This document shows positions 14,359 to 22,906 of a stretch of 27,430 nucleotides of DNA, piece by piece. Below the pieces are notes generated by a model. It was given only the letters and a program-made list of their open reading frames with translations, was not told where the DNA came from and did no database searches. Position 1 is the first letter of the stretch, and the number at the start of each line of letters is the position of its first letter. Origin of the DNA: Anaeroplasmataceae bacterium (GTDB taxonomy: Bacteria; Bacillota_I; Bacilli_A; Acholeplasmatales; JAEDCM01). The DNA lies in assembly GCA_016294165.1 (NCBI GenBank), contig JAEDCM010000023.1, forward strand, positions 1 to 27,430, read 5' to 3'. A program made the position numbers and the translations under genes.

Positions 14359-14360
14359 TA

Positions 14361-14389
14361 TTGACTATTTTGCAATAATATGATAATAT
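14361..14389 (+). promoter_or_regulatory. Promoter of rpoB-rpoC
   Basis: TTGACT (14361-14366), a 17-base spacer ending in TGA, and TAATAT (14384-14389). The -35, spacer length, TG extension and -10 are the same as in the rplK promoter. The leader to rpoB is about 75 bases, with AAGGAG near 14457. Confidence 0.7.
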
Positions 14390-14470
14390 TATTAAATGCG
14401 AAACAGCGCAAAAAACAAGCGTAATTATTATTATAATAATTAAAAAAACTATTTGTAAGGAGTGGCTTAA

Positions 14471-17400
14471 ATGAACTACAAAACAGTACAATACGGACAA
14501 AAAGCAGTTCGTAGAAACTATTCAAAGGTACACATGGATGTTGAGTTACCTAACTTAATTGAAATTCAAACAAAATCCTTTGATTGGTTCGTAAATCAAG
14601 GGTTAAAAGAAGTATTTGCAGATGTTTCTCCTATTGAAAATTTCAATGGGGATTTAAGACTATATTTTGGTAACCATAAATTTGAAAAACCAAAATATGA
14701 CATTTGGGAATCTAAAATGAGAGATACAAACTATTCTCGCCCTCTAAAGGTTAATGTCAAATTAGAAAACATTCAAACAGGTGAAGTTACTGAGCAAGAA
14801 TTATTTATGGGTGACATTCCATATATGACTCCAGTTGGTACATTTGTTATTAATGGAGCTGAACGTGTAATTGTTTCTCAAATCGTTCGTTCTGCTGGTG
14901 TTTACTATGCATTAGAGACTGATAAGAAGACTCAACAAAAGAAATATGTTGGGCAAGTTATCCCTACAAGAGGAGCATGGATTGAATATGAAATGGGTTC
15001 TAAAGATATTTTATATGCTAAGTTAGACCGTTCAAAGAAAATCCCAGTTACAACTTTTTTAAGATCTCTAGGTCTTTCAAACAATGAAGACATCACAAAT
15101 CTATATGGTAATTCAAAATTTTTAGAGGAAACGTTCCTAAAGGATACCACTACAAATAGTGAAGAAGCTATTATTGAAGTTTACTCAAAATTACGTCAAG
15201 GTGAAAAAGTTCCTGTTGATGGAGCAAGAGAATTAGTTAAAAATCGTTTATTTGATGACAAACGTTATGATTTAGCTAAAGTTGGTCGTTATAAGTTCAA
15301 TAAAAAGCTTGATGTATTTAATCGTGCAAAAGGATTATTCCTTGGTAAGGATGTTAAAGGTAAAATTCAAGAAGTTATTAATCCAGAAACTGGAGAAATC
15401 GTTGTTGAAGCAAAAACATTTAACTTTAAAGCCGGAACAAAAATCGAAGGTGAAGTGTTAGAAACATTAAAAGCTGGAAGATTAAGTTTACGTCAAGAGG
15501 TTAAATTAGATGCTGGATTAAATGATGAACCAGTTTATGTTGAAGTTTTATATGTTAAGACATCTGATGCAAAAGATGCTGAAATTATTAAATTAATTGG
15601 TAGCTACCAAGCAGAAAACAATGAAGATTTACTTCATATATCAATTTCTGATATTTTAGCAGCTACAAGCTACTACTTCACATTATTTGATGGAGTAGGA
15701 TCATTAGACGATATTGACCATTTAGGTAACCGTCGTTTAAGATTAATTGGTGAGTTATTAAAGAACCAATTTAGAATTGGATTCTCTAAATTAGAGAAAA
15801 ACATTAAAGATAGAATGTCTACTGTTGATCCTAAGGATGCTACACCACAAAACTTAATCAATATTAAGCCGCTAACATCTTCATTGAAGGAATTCTTCGG
15901 AAGCTCACAATTATCACAATTCATGGATCAAATTAATCCATTAGCAGAAATTACACAAAAGCGTCGTATCTCAGCCTTAGGAACAGGTGGTATTGCCAGA
16001 GATCGTGCTGGAGTTGAGGTTCGTGACGTTCACAATTCTCACTATGGTAGAATGTGTCCAATCGAAACACCAGAGGGTCCTTCAATTGGATTAATCAGTT
16101 CATTATCAACTTATGCATCTGTTAATGAATATGGATTCATTGAAACTCCATATTTGAGAGTTGTTGACGATATTGATGCAAACGGAAAAAAAGTTAAAAA
16201 GGTTACAAGTGAAAAAGTATATTTATCAGCTGATGTTGAAGAAGAATATGTTTTGGCTGCTGCTTCAACTAAGCTAGATGATAATGGAGTTATTATTGAT
16301 CAAAAAGTTATTGCTCGTGTCAAGGGAGAAACTGAATTCGTAGCCCCAGAAGAGGTAGATTTTATCGACGTTTCACCTAAACAAGTTGTTTCTGTTGCAA
16401 CATCATGTATTCCATTCCTTGAGCATGACGATGCATCTCGTGCCTTAATGGGTGCTAACATGCAACGTCAAGCAGTACCGCTAATTTCAACTGAATCACC
16501 AATCGTTGGTACAGGTATTGAATATAAGGCTGCTAAGGACTCAGGAATTGCTGTAGTCGCTAATAAAGGTGGAGAAGTTGTTTATTCAGATTCAAGAGTA
16601 ATTAAAATTAAGAATAATGATGGAGAATTAGATGAATATAAGCTAATTCAATATATGAGATCAAATCAAGATACATGTTTACTACAAAGACCAATTGTTA
16701 AAGCTGGTGAATTCGTAAATGATGGAGATGTTATCGCTGATGGTCCATCTACATCACAAGGAGAGTTAGCTTTAGGAAAGAATGTTACAATCGCATTCAT
16801 GACATGGAACGGATATAACTATGAGGATGCCGTAATCATGAGTGAAAGATTAGTTAAAGAGGATGTATATACATCAATTCATATTGATGAATATGAAATT
16901 GAAGCACGCGATACTAAATTAGGTCGTGAAGAAATTACAAGAGAAATTCCAAATGCTAGTCAAGAAATTACAAAATATCTTGATGAAAGAGGAATTATTA
17001 TTCCTGGTGCTGAGGTTAAAGAAGGAGATATCCTTGTTGGTAAGGTTACTCCGAAGGGACAAAGCGAACCAACACCGGAAGAAAAACTATTATTAGCTAT
17101 CTTTGGTGAAAAATCTAGAGAAGTTAGAGACTCTTCATTAAAGGTTCCACATGGAGGAGGCGGAGTTGTTCAAAGTGTTGAATGCTTCAGCAAAGCTAAA
17201 GGTGACGAACTACCTCCTGGAGTAAATGAAGTTATCCGCGTATTTATCGTTAAGAAACGTAAGATTTCTGAAGGAGATAAAATGGCTGGTCGTCATGGAA
17301 ATAAAGGTGTTATTTCACGCATTTTACCAGTTGAAGATATGCCATATATGGCTGATGGAAATCCAGTTGACATCATGCTTAACCCACAAGGTGTACCATC

Positions 17401-18031
17401 ACGTATGAATATCGGGCAAGTTCTTGAAATTCATTTAGGTATGGCCGCTAAGAAATTAGGAATTAAGGTTGCAACTCCAGTATTTGATGGTGTTACAAGT
17501 GAAGATTTAAAATTAATCATGGAAGAAGCAGGAATGGCTCCTGATGGTAAGACAGTATTATACGATGGTCGTACTGGTGAACCATTTGAAAATAGAATTT
17601 CTGTTGGAGTTATGTACTTCGTTAAGTTAAGCCACATGGTTGATGACAAGTTACATGCTCGTGCTGTTGGTCCATATACATTAGTTACTCAACAACCAAT
17701 GGGTGGTAAAGCTCAAAAAGGTGGTCAACGCTTTGGAGAGATGGAAGTTTGGGCTCTTGAGGCATATGGAGCAGCTCATACATTACAAGAAATGCTTACA
17801 GTTAAGTCTGATGATATTATCGGTAGAAATAAAGTATTTAGAGCTATCGTTGATGGAAAACCAATTCCAGAAGGAAGTATTCCAGAATCATTTAGAGTAT
17901 TAACAAGAGAATTACAGGCATTAGGAGTACACGTTGAATTAATCTCATCAGCAACTGGTGAAAATGAAGCAAATAAATCATTAGTTGATTATGAAGAAAA
18001 CTATATTAATAAATTTGGATTTAATGAATAG
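14471..18031 (+). CDS. rpoB: DNA-directed RNA polymerase subunit beta
   Basis: Catalytic beta subunit (1186 residues, normal for Bacilli). Recognisable parts are the N-terminal protrusion/lobe, fork loop and rifampicin pocket (FFGSSQLSQFMDQINPLAE), the link HYGRMCPIETPEGPSIGLI, the flap region, GDKMAGRHGNKGVIS and the C-terminal clamp anchor (GGKAQKGGQRFGEMEVWALEAYGA split around 1077-1100). In the rifampicin pocket, residues aligned with E. coli N518, H526 and P535 are I488, Q496 and T505, whereas D516, S531 and R529 are kept. Gln at 526 is a known resistance substitution. rpoC starts 12 bases after the stop with its own AGGAGG. Confidence 0.98.
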   Translation: MNYKTVQYGQKAVRRNYSKVHMDVELPNLIEIQTKSFDWFVNQGLKEVFADVSPIENFNGDLRLYFGNHKFEKPKYDIWESKMRDTNYSRPLKVNVKLENIQTGEVTEQELFMGDIPYMTPVGTFVINGAERVIVSQIVRSAGVYYALETDKKTQQKKYVGQVIPTRGAWIEYEMGSKDILYAKLDRSKKIPVTTFLRSLGLSNNEDITNLYGNSKFLEETFLKDTTTNSEEAIIEVYSKLRQGEKVPVDGARELVKNRLFDDKRYDLAKVGRYKFNKKLDVFNRAKGLFLGKDVKGKIQEVINPETGEIVVEAKTFNFKAGTKIEGEVLETLKAGRLSLRQEVKLDAGLNDEPVYVEVLYVKTSDAKDAEIIKLIGSYQAENNEDLLHISISDILAATSYYFTLFDGVGSLDDIDHLGNRRLRLIGELLKNQFRIGFSKLEKNIKDRMSTVDPKDATPQNLINIKPLTSSLKEFFGSSQLSQFMDQINPLAEITQKRRISALGTGGIARDRAGVEVRDVHNSHYGRMCPIETPEGPSIGLISSLSTYASVNEYGFIETPYLRVVDDIDANGKKVKKVTSEKVYLSADVEEEYVLAAASTKLDDNGVIIDQKVIARVKGETEFVAPEEVDFIDVSPKQVVSVATSCIPFLEHDDASRALMGANMQRQAVPLISTESPIVGTGIEYKAAKDSGIAVVANKGGEVVYSDSRVIKIKNNDGELDEYKLIQYMRSNQDTCLLQRPIVKAGEFVNDGDVIADGPSTSQGELALGKNVTIAFMTWNGYNYEDAVIMSERLVKEDVYTSIHIDEYEIEARDTKLGREEITREIPNASQEITKYLDERGIIIPGAEVKEGDILVGKVTPKGQSEPTPEEKLLLAIFGEKSREVRDSSLKVPHGGGGVVQSVECFSKAKGDELPPGVNEVIRVFIVKKRKISEGDKMAGRHGNKGVISRILPVEDMPYMADGNPVDIMLNPQGVPSRMNIGQVLEIHLGMAAKKLGIKVATPVFDGVTSEDLKLIMEEAGMAPDGKTVLYDGRTGEPFENRISVGVMYFVKLSHMVDDKLHARAVGPYTLVTQQPMGGKAQKGGQRFGEMEVWALEAYGAAHTLQEMLTVKSDDIIGRNKVFRAIVDGKPIPEGSIPESFRVLTRELQALGVHVELISSATGENEANKSLVDYEENYINKFGFNE

Positions 18032-18043
18032 GAGGCTTTAAAA

Positions 18044-21000
18044 ATGGGAAAAACATATTCACATATTAGAATTAGATTAGCATCTCCTGAAGAAATCCGT
18101 TCTTGGTCACACGGGGAAGTTAAAAAGCATGAAACTATTAACTATCGTACTTTAAAGCCTGAGGTTGACGGATTATTCTGTGAAAAGATTTTCGGGCCAA
18201 CTAAGGACTATCAATGTGCTTGTGGTAAATCTAAAAGAAACCAAGATAAAGGAACAGTTTGTGATAAATGTGGTGTAGAAATCACTGAATCAAAGGTTCG
18301 TCGTGAAAGAATGGGACACATTGAGTTAGCTGCACCAGTTGTTCACACTTGGTATTTAAAAAATTCTCCTTCAAGATTAGCTATTTTACTTGATGTAAAG
18401 GCTAAAGATTTAGAAGAGGTTGTATATTTAGCATCATATATGGTTATTGATCCAGGAAACGTTCCAGGATTAGAAAAAAAGCAAATTTTATCTGAAGCTG
18501 AATATAGTAGATTATATGAAGAATACGGTAGAACATTTAAAGCTCTTACGGGGGCAGAAGCCGTTAAAACACTTTTAAAAGAAATTGATTTACCATCTGA
18601 AGTAAAGAAATTAAGAAAAGAATTAAAAAAGGCTTCTAAACAAAAACGTGATCGTATTATTAAACGTTTAGAGGTTGTAGAATCATTTAATAATTCTGAT
18701 AATAAGCCAGAATGGATGGTATTAGATGTACTACCAGTTATTCCACCAGATATTCGTCCAATGGTTCAATTAGATGGTGGTAGATTTGCGACTACTGACT
18801 TAAATGATTTATATAGACGTATCTTAAACCGTAATAATCGTTTAAAGAAGCAATATGAACAAAATGCACCACATCTAATTACAAAGAACGAAAAACGTAT
18901 GCTTCAAGAAGCTGTTGATGCGTTAATTGATAATTCAAAACGTGGTAAAAAAGCAGTTGTTGAAAAAAATCGTCATTTGAAATCATTGTCAGATATGCTA
19001 CGTGGTAAGCAAGGACGTTTCCGTCAAAACTTACTTGGTAAACGTGTTGACTATTCAGGACGTTCAGTTATCGTTGTTGGTCCAGATTTAAAAATGTATC
19101 AATGCGGTATTCCAAAAGAAATGGCGTTAACATTATTCAAACCATTTGTTATTAGAGAGTTAATAAAGGATGGTAAAGTAGCTATTTCAAGCGCTAAACG
19201 CATGATTGATCGTTTAGATGATAAAGTATGGGGAATCCTAGAAGAAGTTATTAGAGAGCATCCAGTTCTACTTAACCGTGCCCCAACTTTACATAGATTA
19301 GGTATTCAAGCATTTGAACCTAAATTGATCGAAGGTAAAGCAATTAGACTTCATCCACTTGTAACTACAGCCTTCAATGCGGACTTTGACGGTGACCAAA
19401 TGGCTGTTCACGTTCCTCTATCACATGAGGCACAAGCGGAGGCTCGTTTATTAATGCTTGCGTCAAATAATATCCTTAACCCTAAGGATGGAAAACCAGT
19501 TGTTACTCCATCACAAGATATGGTTTTAGGAAACTATTATTTAACAATGGAAAAAGCATATAAAGAGTTAGATAAATTTGGAAACGAAGTTGTTGATGAA
19601 AAACAATACAACGAAGGACACGTATTCTTAGATTATGATGAAGCATATATGGCTTATAAGAATAATGAAATTACTCTTCATACTCGTATCGGAGTTTTAC
19701 CTCAATCAGTAAATAAATCATTCAACAAAGAAAAAATGTCATGCTTCTTAATTACTACATTAGGAAAAATGATTTTTAACAAGATTTTACCTGAAAACTT
19801 CCCTTATTTAAATGAAGCAACAGAGTCAAATTTGACAAAAGAAACTCCAATGAAATATTTCATTAAGCGTAGTGAGAATCTACCTGAGTATCTTGCAAAA
19901 ACTCCTGTTGTTGAACCATTTAAGAAGAAATTTTTAGGAAGAATTATAGCAGAAGTATTTAAGCAATTCCAAATCACTGAAACATCAAGAATGCTTGACA
20001 AATTAAAGGATTTAGGATTTAAATATTCAACTGTAGCTGGTATCACAATTTCAGCTAGTGACGTAAATGTTTACTCAAAGAAGGGTGAAGTATTACAAGC
20101 AGCTGAAAGTCAAATTGATAATATTACTGAGCTATTTGAATTAGGATTATTAACTGATGCCGAAAGAAAGAGTTTAGTAAAAGAAACATGGACAAAAGCT
20201 CGTCAAGATATCCAAGATGGATTAACAAAAGAATTTGATAAGAATAACCATATCTTTATGATGCAAGATTCAGGTGCTCGTGGTAACATTTCAAACTTCT
20301 CACAATTAGCCGGTATGCGTGGATTAATGAACAACCCTACCGGAGATGTAATTGAAGTACCAGTTAAGGCTTCATTCCGTGAAGGTTTAACAGTATCAGA
20401 ATTCTTTATCTCTACTCATGGTGCGCGTAAAGGTTCTACCGATACAGCGTTAAAAACTGCTGAGTCTGGATATTTAACTCGTCGTTTAGTTGATGTAAGC
20501 CAAGATGTAATTATCAGTGAAGTTGATTGTAAGACAGAAAGAAGCCTTGTAGTTGAAGAGATTACTGATGATTCAGGAAAAGTTATCGTTAAGTTATATG
20601 ACAGAATTATTGGACGTTTCGCTGCAAAAGATGTTATTCATCCAGAAACAGGTGAAGTAATCGTTGCTAGAAATGAAAATATCACAAATGATTTAGCAGA
20701 TATTATTGATAAAGCAGGAATTAAACAAGTAGCAATCAGAAGTGTACTTACATGTGATCTTCACAATGGAGTATGTATGAAGTGTTATGGACGTAACCTT
20801 GCAACTAACAAAACTGTTGAGGTTGGAGAAGCAGTTGGTACAATTGCTGCCCAATCAATTGGTGAACCAGGTACACAGTTAACAATGCGTACATTCCATA
20901 CAGGAGGAGTTGCCTCTGCAGCCGATATTACACAAGGTCTTCCTCGTGTTCAAGAGTTGTTTGAAGCACGTAATCCAAAAGGAAAAGCAACTATTACTGA

Positions 21001-21778
21001 AGCTGCCGGAACTATTAAATCAATTACACCAAGAGGAAGCTTCATTGATATTTTAGTAGTTGGAAATGAAGAACATAAATATACAGTTGATAGCCATTCA
21101 GAGTTATTAGTTAAAATTGGAGATAATGTTAAACAAGGTCAAAAGCTTAATAAAGGATCTATTGCTCCAAAAGAATTATTAAGAGCTGCTAACGCTGAAG
21201 AAGTACAAAAGTACATCTTAAAAGAAGTTCAAGCAGTTTATCGTGCGCAAGGTGTTGAAATCGGAGATAAGCACATTGAGATTATAATTCGTCAAATGAT
21301 GCGTAAGGTTGTTGTTGTTACTGAAGGAGATACAAACCTATTACCAGGTGCAGAAGTATCTTTATATGAATTCCAACAAGAAAATAAACGTGTATTTAAG
21401 GAAGGTGGACATTTAGCAGTTGCTAAACCAATCTTACTTGGTATCACAAGAGCTTCATTAAGAAGCGAATCATTCTTATCTGCTGCATCATTCCAAGAAA
21501 CAACTCGTATTTTAACTGATGCTGCAATCAATGGTAAGAACGATAACCTAATCGGTTTAAAAGAAAATGTAATTATTGGTGGATTAATCCCAGCAGGAAC
21601 AGGTATCTTAAAGCATATTGAAGGAACATTTACATGTCCTCATAATGCTGATGAAGAAGAATTTGATCCTGAATATGAATCAGAATACAAATCAGAATAT
21701 GAAGATGACAATGAATTTGTTATGGATGAAGAAGATGAAATCGTCTCATATGATGATATGGAATTTGATGAAGAATAG
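18044..21778 (+). CDS. rpoC: DNA-directed RNA polymerase subunit beta'
   Basis: Catalytic beta' subunit of 1244 residues. The N-terminal zinc ribbon has C58, C60, C73 and C76. The active-site loop NADFDGDQMAVH supplies the Mg-binding aspartates D447, D449 and D451. The second zinc site has C829, C904, C911 and C914, and the trigger-loop region is GEPGTQLTMRTFHTGG. The last ~45 residues, after the conserved FTCPHN, form a strongly acidic tail of Asp/Glu with Tyr and Ser, longer than is usual. The gene is co-transcribed with rpoB and ends at a strong terminator. The Bacillus neighbour rplGB (ybxF) is absent downstream. Confidence 0.98.
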   Translation: MGKTYSHIRIRLASPEEIRSWSHGEVKKHETINYRTLKPEVDGLFCEKIFGPTKDYQCACGKSKRNQDKGTVCDKCGVEITESKVRRERMGHIELAAPVVHTWYLKNSPSRLAILLDVKAKDLEEVVYLASYMVIDPGNVPGLEKKQILSEAEYSRLYEEYGRTFKALTGAEAVKTLLKEIDLPSEVKKLRKELKKASKQKRDRIIKRLEVVESFNNSDNKPEWMVLDVLPVIPPDIRPMVQLDGGRFATTDLNDLYRRILNRNNRLKKQYEQNAPHLITKNEKRMLQEAVDALIDNSKRGKKAVVEKNRHLKSLSDMLRGKQGRFRQNLLGKRVDYSGRSVIVVGPDLKMYQCGIPKEMALTLFKPFVIRELIKDGKVAISSAKRMIDRLDDKVWGILEEVIREHPVLLNRAPTLHRLGIQAFEPKLIEGKAIRLHPLVTTAFNADFDGDQMAVHVPLSHEAQAEARLLMLASNNILNPKDGKPVVTPSQDMVLGNYYLTMEKAYKELDKFGNEVVDEKQYNEGHVFLDYDEAYMAYKNNEITLHTRIGVLPQSVNKSFNKEKMSCFLITTLGKMIFNKILPENFPYLNEATESNLTKETPMKYFIKRSENLPEYLAKTPVVEPFKKKFLGRIIAEVFKQFQITETSRMLDKLKDLGFKYSTVAGITISASDVNVYSKKGEVLQAAESQIDNITELFELGLLTDAERKSLVKETWTKARQDIQDGLTKEFDKNNHIFMMQDSGARGNISNFSQLAGMRGLMNNPTGDVIEVPVKASFREGLTVSEFFISTHGARKGSTDTALKTAESGYLTRRLVDVSQDVIISEVDCKTERSLVVEEITDDSGKVIVKLYDRIIGRFAAKDVIHPETGEVIVARNENITNDLADIIDKAGIKQVAIRSVLTCDLHNGVCMKCYGRNLATNKTVEVGEAVGTIAAQSIGEPGTQLTMRTFHTGGVASAADITQGLPRVQELFEARNPKGKATITEAAGTIKSITPRGSFIDILVVGNEEHKYTVDSHSELLVKIGDNVKQGQKLNKGSIAPKELLRAANAEEVQKYILKEVQAVYRAQGVEIGDKHIEIIIRQMMRKVVVVTEGDTNLLPGAEVSLYEFQQENKRVFKEGGHLAVAKPILLGITRASLRSESFLSAASFQETTRILTDAAINGKNDNLIGLKENVIIGGLIPAGTGILKHIEGTFTCPHNADEEEFDPEYESEYKSEYEDDNEFVMDEEDEIVSYDDMEFDEE

Positions 21779-21780
21779 TT

Positions 21781-21807
21781 AAAAGGCGATGAAAAATCGC
21801 CTTTTTT
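21781..21807 (+). terminator. Rho-independent terminator after rpoC
   Basis: AAAAGGCGAT (21781-21790) and ATCGCCTTTT (21796-21805) form a 10-base stem with loop GAAAA, followed by more T. It separates the polymerase operon from the str operon. Confidence 0.9.
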
Positions 21808-21828
21808 ATTAAAAATTTAAAATATATG

Positions 21829-21857
21829 TTGACAAAAATATATAGAAAAAGTATAAT
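21829..21857 (+). promoter_or_regulatory. Consensus promoter of the rpsL-rpsG-fusA-tuf operon
   Basis: TTGACA (21829-21834), a 17-base spacer and TATAAT (21852-21857): an exact sigma-A consensus, preceded by A/T tracts. It is the only fully consensus promoter I found in the window. Predicted start near 21864, giving a leader of about 115 bases. Confidence 0.85.
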
Positions 21858-21864
21858 ATCTATG

Positions 21865-21979
21865 CATGTGTAGAAAATATACTTGATGAAATTAAAGTTT
21901 TGGCCTAATTAAGCCAAAACTATATTTTGAGAAACTATATGAAACACAAGGTTATGTGTAAAGAAAGGAGTGCCTAAAA
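21865..21979 (+). promoter_or_regulatory. Structured leader of the str operon
   Basis: Two hairpins can be drawn. The first is AGTTTTGGC (21896-21904) with GCCAAAACT (21913-21921), followed by a poor T run (TATATTTT). The second is ACACA (21944-21948) with TGTGT (21955-21959), just before AAAGGAGTG (21964-21972). A 12-codon frame (21939-21977, MKHKVMCKERSA) ends 2 bases before the GTG of rpsL without a clear ribosome-binding site. I do not recognise a known leader family. Confidence 0.4.
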
Positions 21980-22399
21980 GTGCCAACTATTAGTCAATTA
22001 GTACGTAAAGGAAGAACAGACAAAGTAACAAAGTCTAAATCACCACATTTAAGTGTTGGATTTAACAGTTTACAAAAGAAACAAACTAACATTGAGTCTC
22101 CTCAAAAAAGAGGTGTATGTACTCGTGTTACTACAATGACACCAAAGAAACCGAATTCAGCTTTACGTAAGTACGCTCGTGTGCGTTTATCAAATGGATT
22201 AGAAGTAACAGCTTATATCCCTGGAATTGGACACAGTTTACAAGAACATAGTGTTGTTTTAATTCGTGGAGGACGTGTAAAAGACTTACCAGGAGTTCGT
22301 TACCATATCATTCGTGGAACACTAGATTCAACTGGTGTTGCAAAGAGAAATCAAAGCCGTTCAAAATACGGTGCAAAGAGACCTAAGGCAAAGAAATAG
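21980..22399 (+). CDS. rpsL: 30S ribosomal protein S12
   Basis: Decoding-centre protein of 139 residues. It starts with GTG, required by the conserved N-terminus PTISQLVRKGR. The streptomycin-related loop TPKKPNSALRK (K56, K57) and the second loop RVKDLPGVRYH keep the lysines of sensitive strains. It contains the 13-residue insertion common to Bacilli S12 (SPQKRGVC region). It heads the str operon behind a consensus promoter and structured leader. The weak GTG start beside an AAAGGAGTG site may leave room for translational control. In B. subtilis rplGB would precede it. Confidence 0.98.
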   Translation: MPTISQLVRKGRTDKVTKSKSPHLSVGFNSLQKKQTNIESPQKRGVCTRVTTMTPKKPNSALRKYARVRLSNGLEVTAYIPGIGHSLQEHSVVLIRGGRVKDLPGVRYHIIRGTLDSTGVAKRNQSRSKYGAKRPKAKK

Positions 22400-22414
22400 G
22401 AAGGAGGAATAATT

Positions 22415-22885
22415 ATGCCTCGTAAAGGACATATTGCGAAAAGAGAAGTATTACCAGATCCAATTTACGGTTCTAAAGTTGTAACAAGATTAATTAACAC
22501 TGTTATGTTAGATGGTAAAAAAGGAACTGCACAAGGAATTATTTATGGTGCATTAAGCCGTGTAGAAGCTGCTACAGGAAGAAATGCATTAGAAGTGTTT
22601 GATGAAGCACTTAATAACATCATGCCAGTTTTAGAAGTTCGTTCAAGAAGAATTGGGGGACAAAATTATCAAGTTCCTGTTGAAGTTCGTCCTGAAAGAA
22701 AACAAACTCTAGGTTTAAGATGGTTAGTTACTTATTCACGTAAACGTGGAGAAAAAACTATGGAAGAAAGATTAGCAAAAGAAATTTTAGATGCATCACA
22801 AGGAAATGGAGCATCTGTTAAGAAACGCGAAGATACTCACAGAATGGCCGAAGCTAATAAAGCATTCGCTCATTATCGTTGGTAA
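22415..22885 (+). CDS. rpsG: 30S ribosomal protein S7
   Basis: Primary 16S rRNA-binding protein of 156 residues that organises the head of the small subunit and contacts the E site. It shows the conserved start PRKGHIAKREVLPDPIYGS, RLINTVMLDGKKGTAQ, VEVRSRRIGG-type core (LEVRSRRIGGQNYQVPVEV) and RKRGEKTMEERLAKEI; the terminal HRMAEANKAFAHYRW is complete. It lies 15 bases after rpsL with GGAGG upstream. S7 is the autogenous repressor of the E. coli str operon; whether it acts on this leader is not visible from the sequence. Confidence 0.98.
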   Translation: MPRKGHIAKREVLPDPIYGSKVVTRLINTVMLDGKKGTAQGIIYGALSRVEAATGRNALEVFDEALNNIMPVLEVRSRRIGGQNYQVPVEVRPERKQTLGLRWLVTYSRKRGEKTMEERLAKEILDASQGNGASVKKREDTHRMAEANKAFAHYRW

Positions 22886-22906
22886 TAATTAAAAGGAGAA
22901 CTAGAA

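Noticed and set aside
14422..14442. Palindrome TAATTATTA-TTA-TAATAATTA before rpoB as a terminator
   Set aside because: The stem has only A/T pairs and is followed by A residues, not T. It may be a leader stem, but nothing supports a function.
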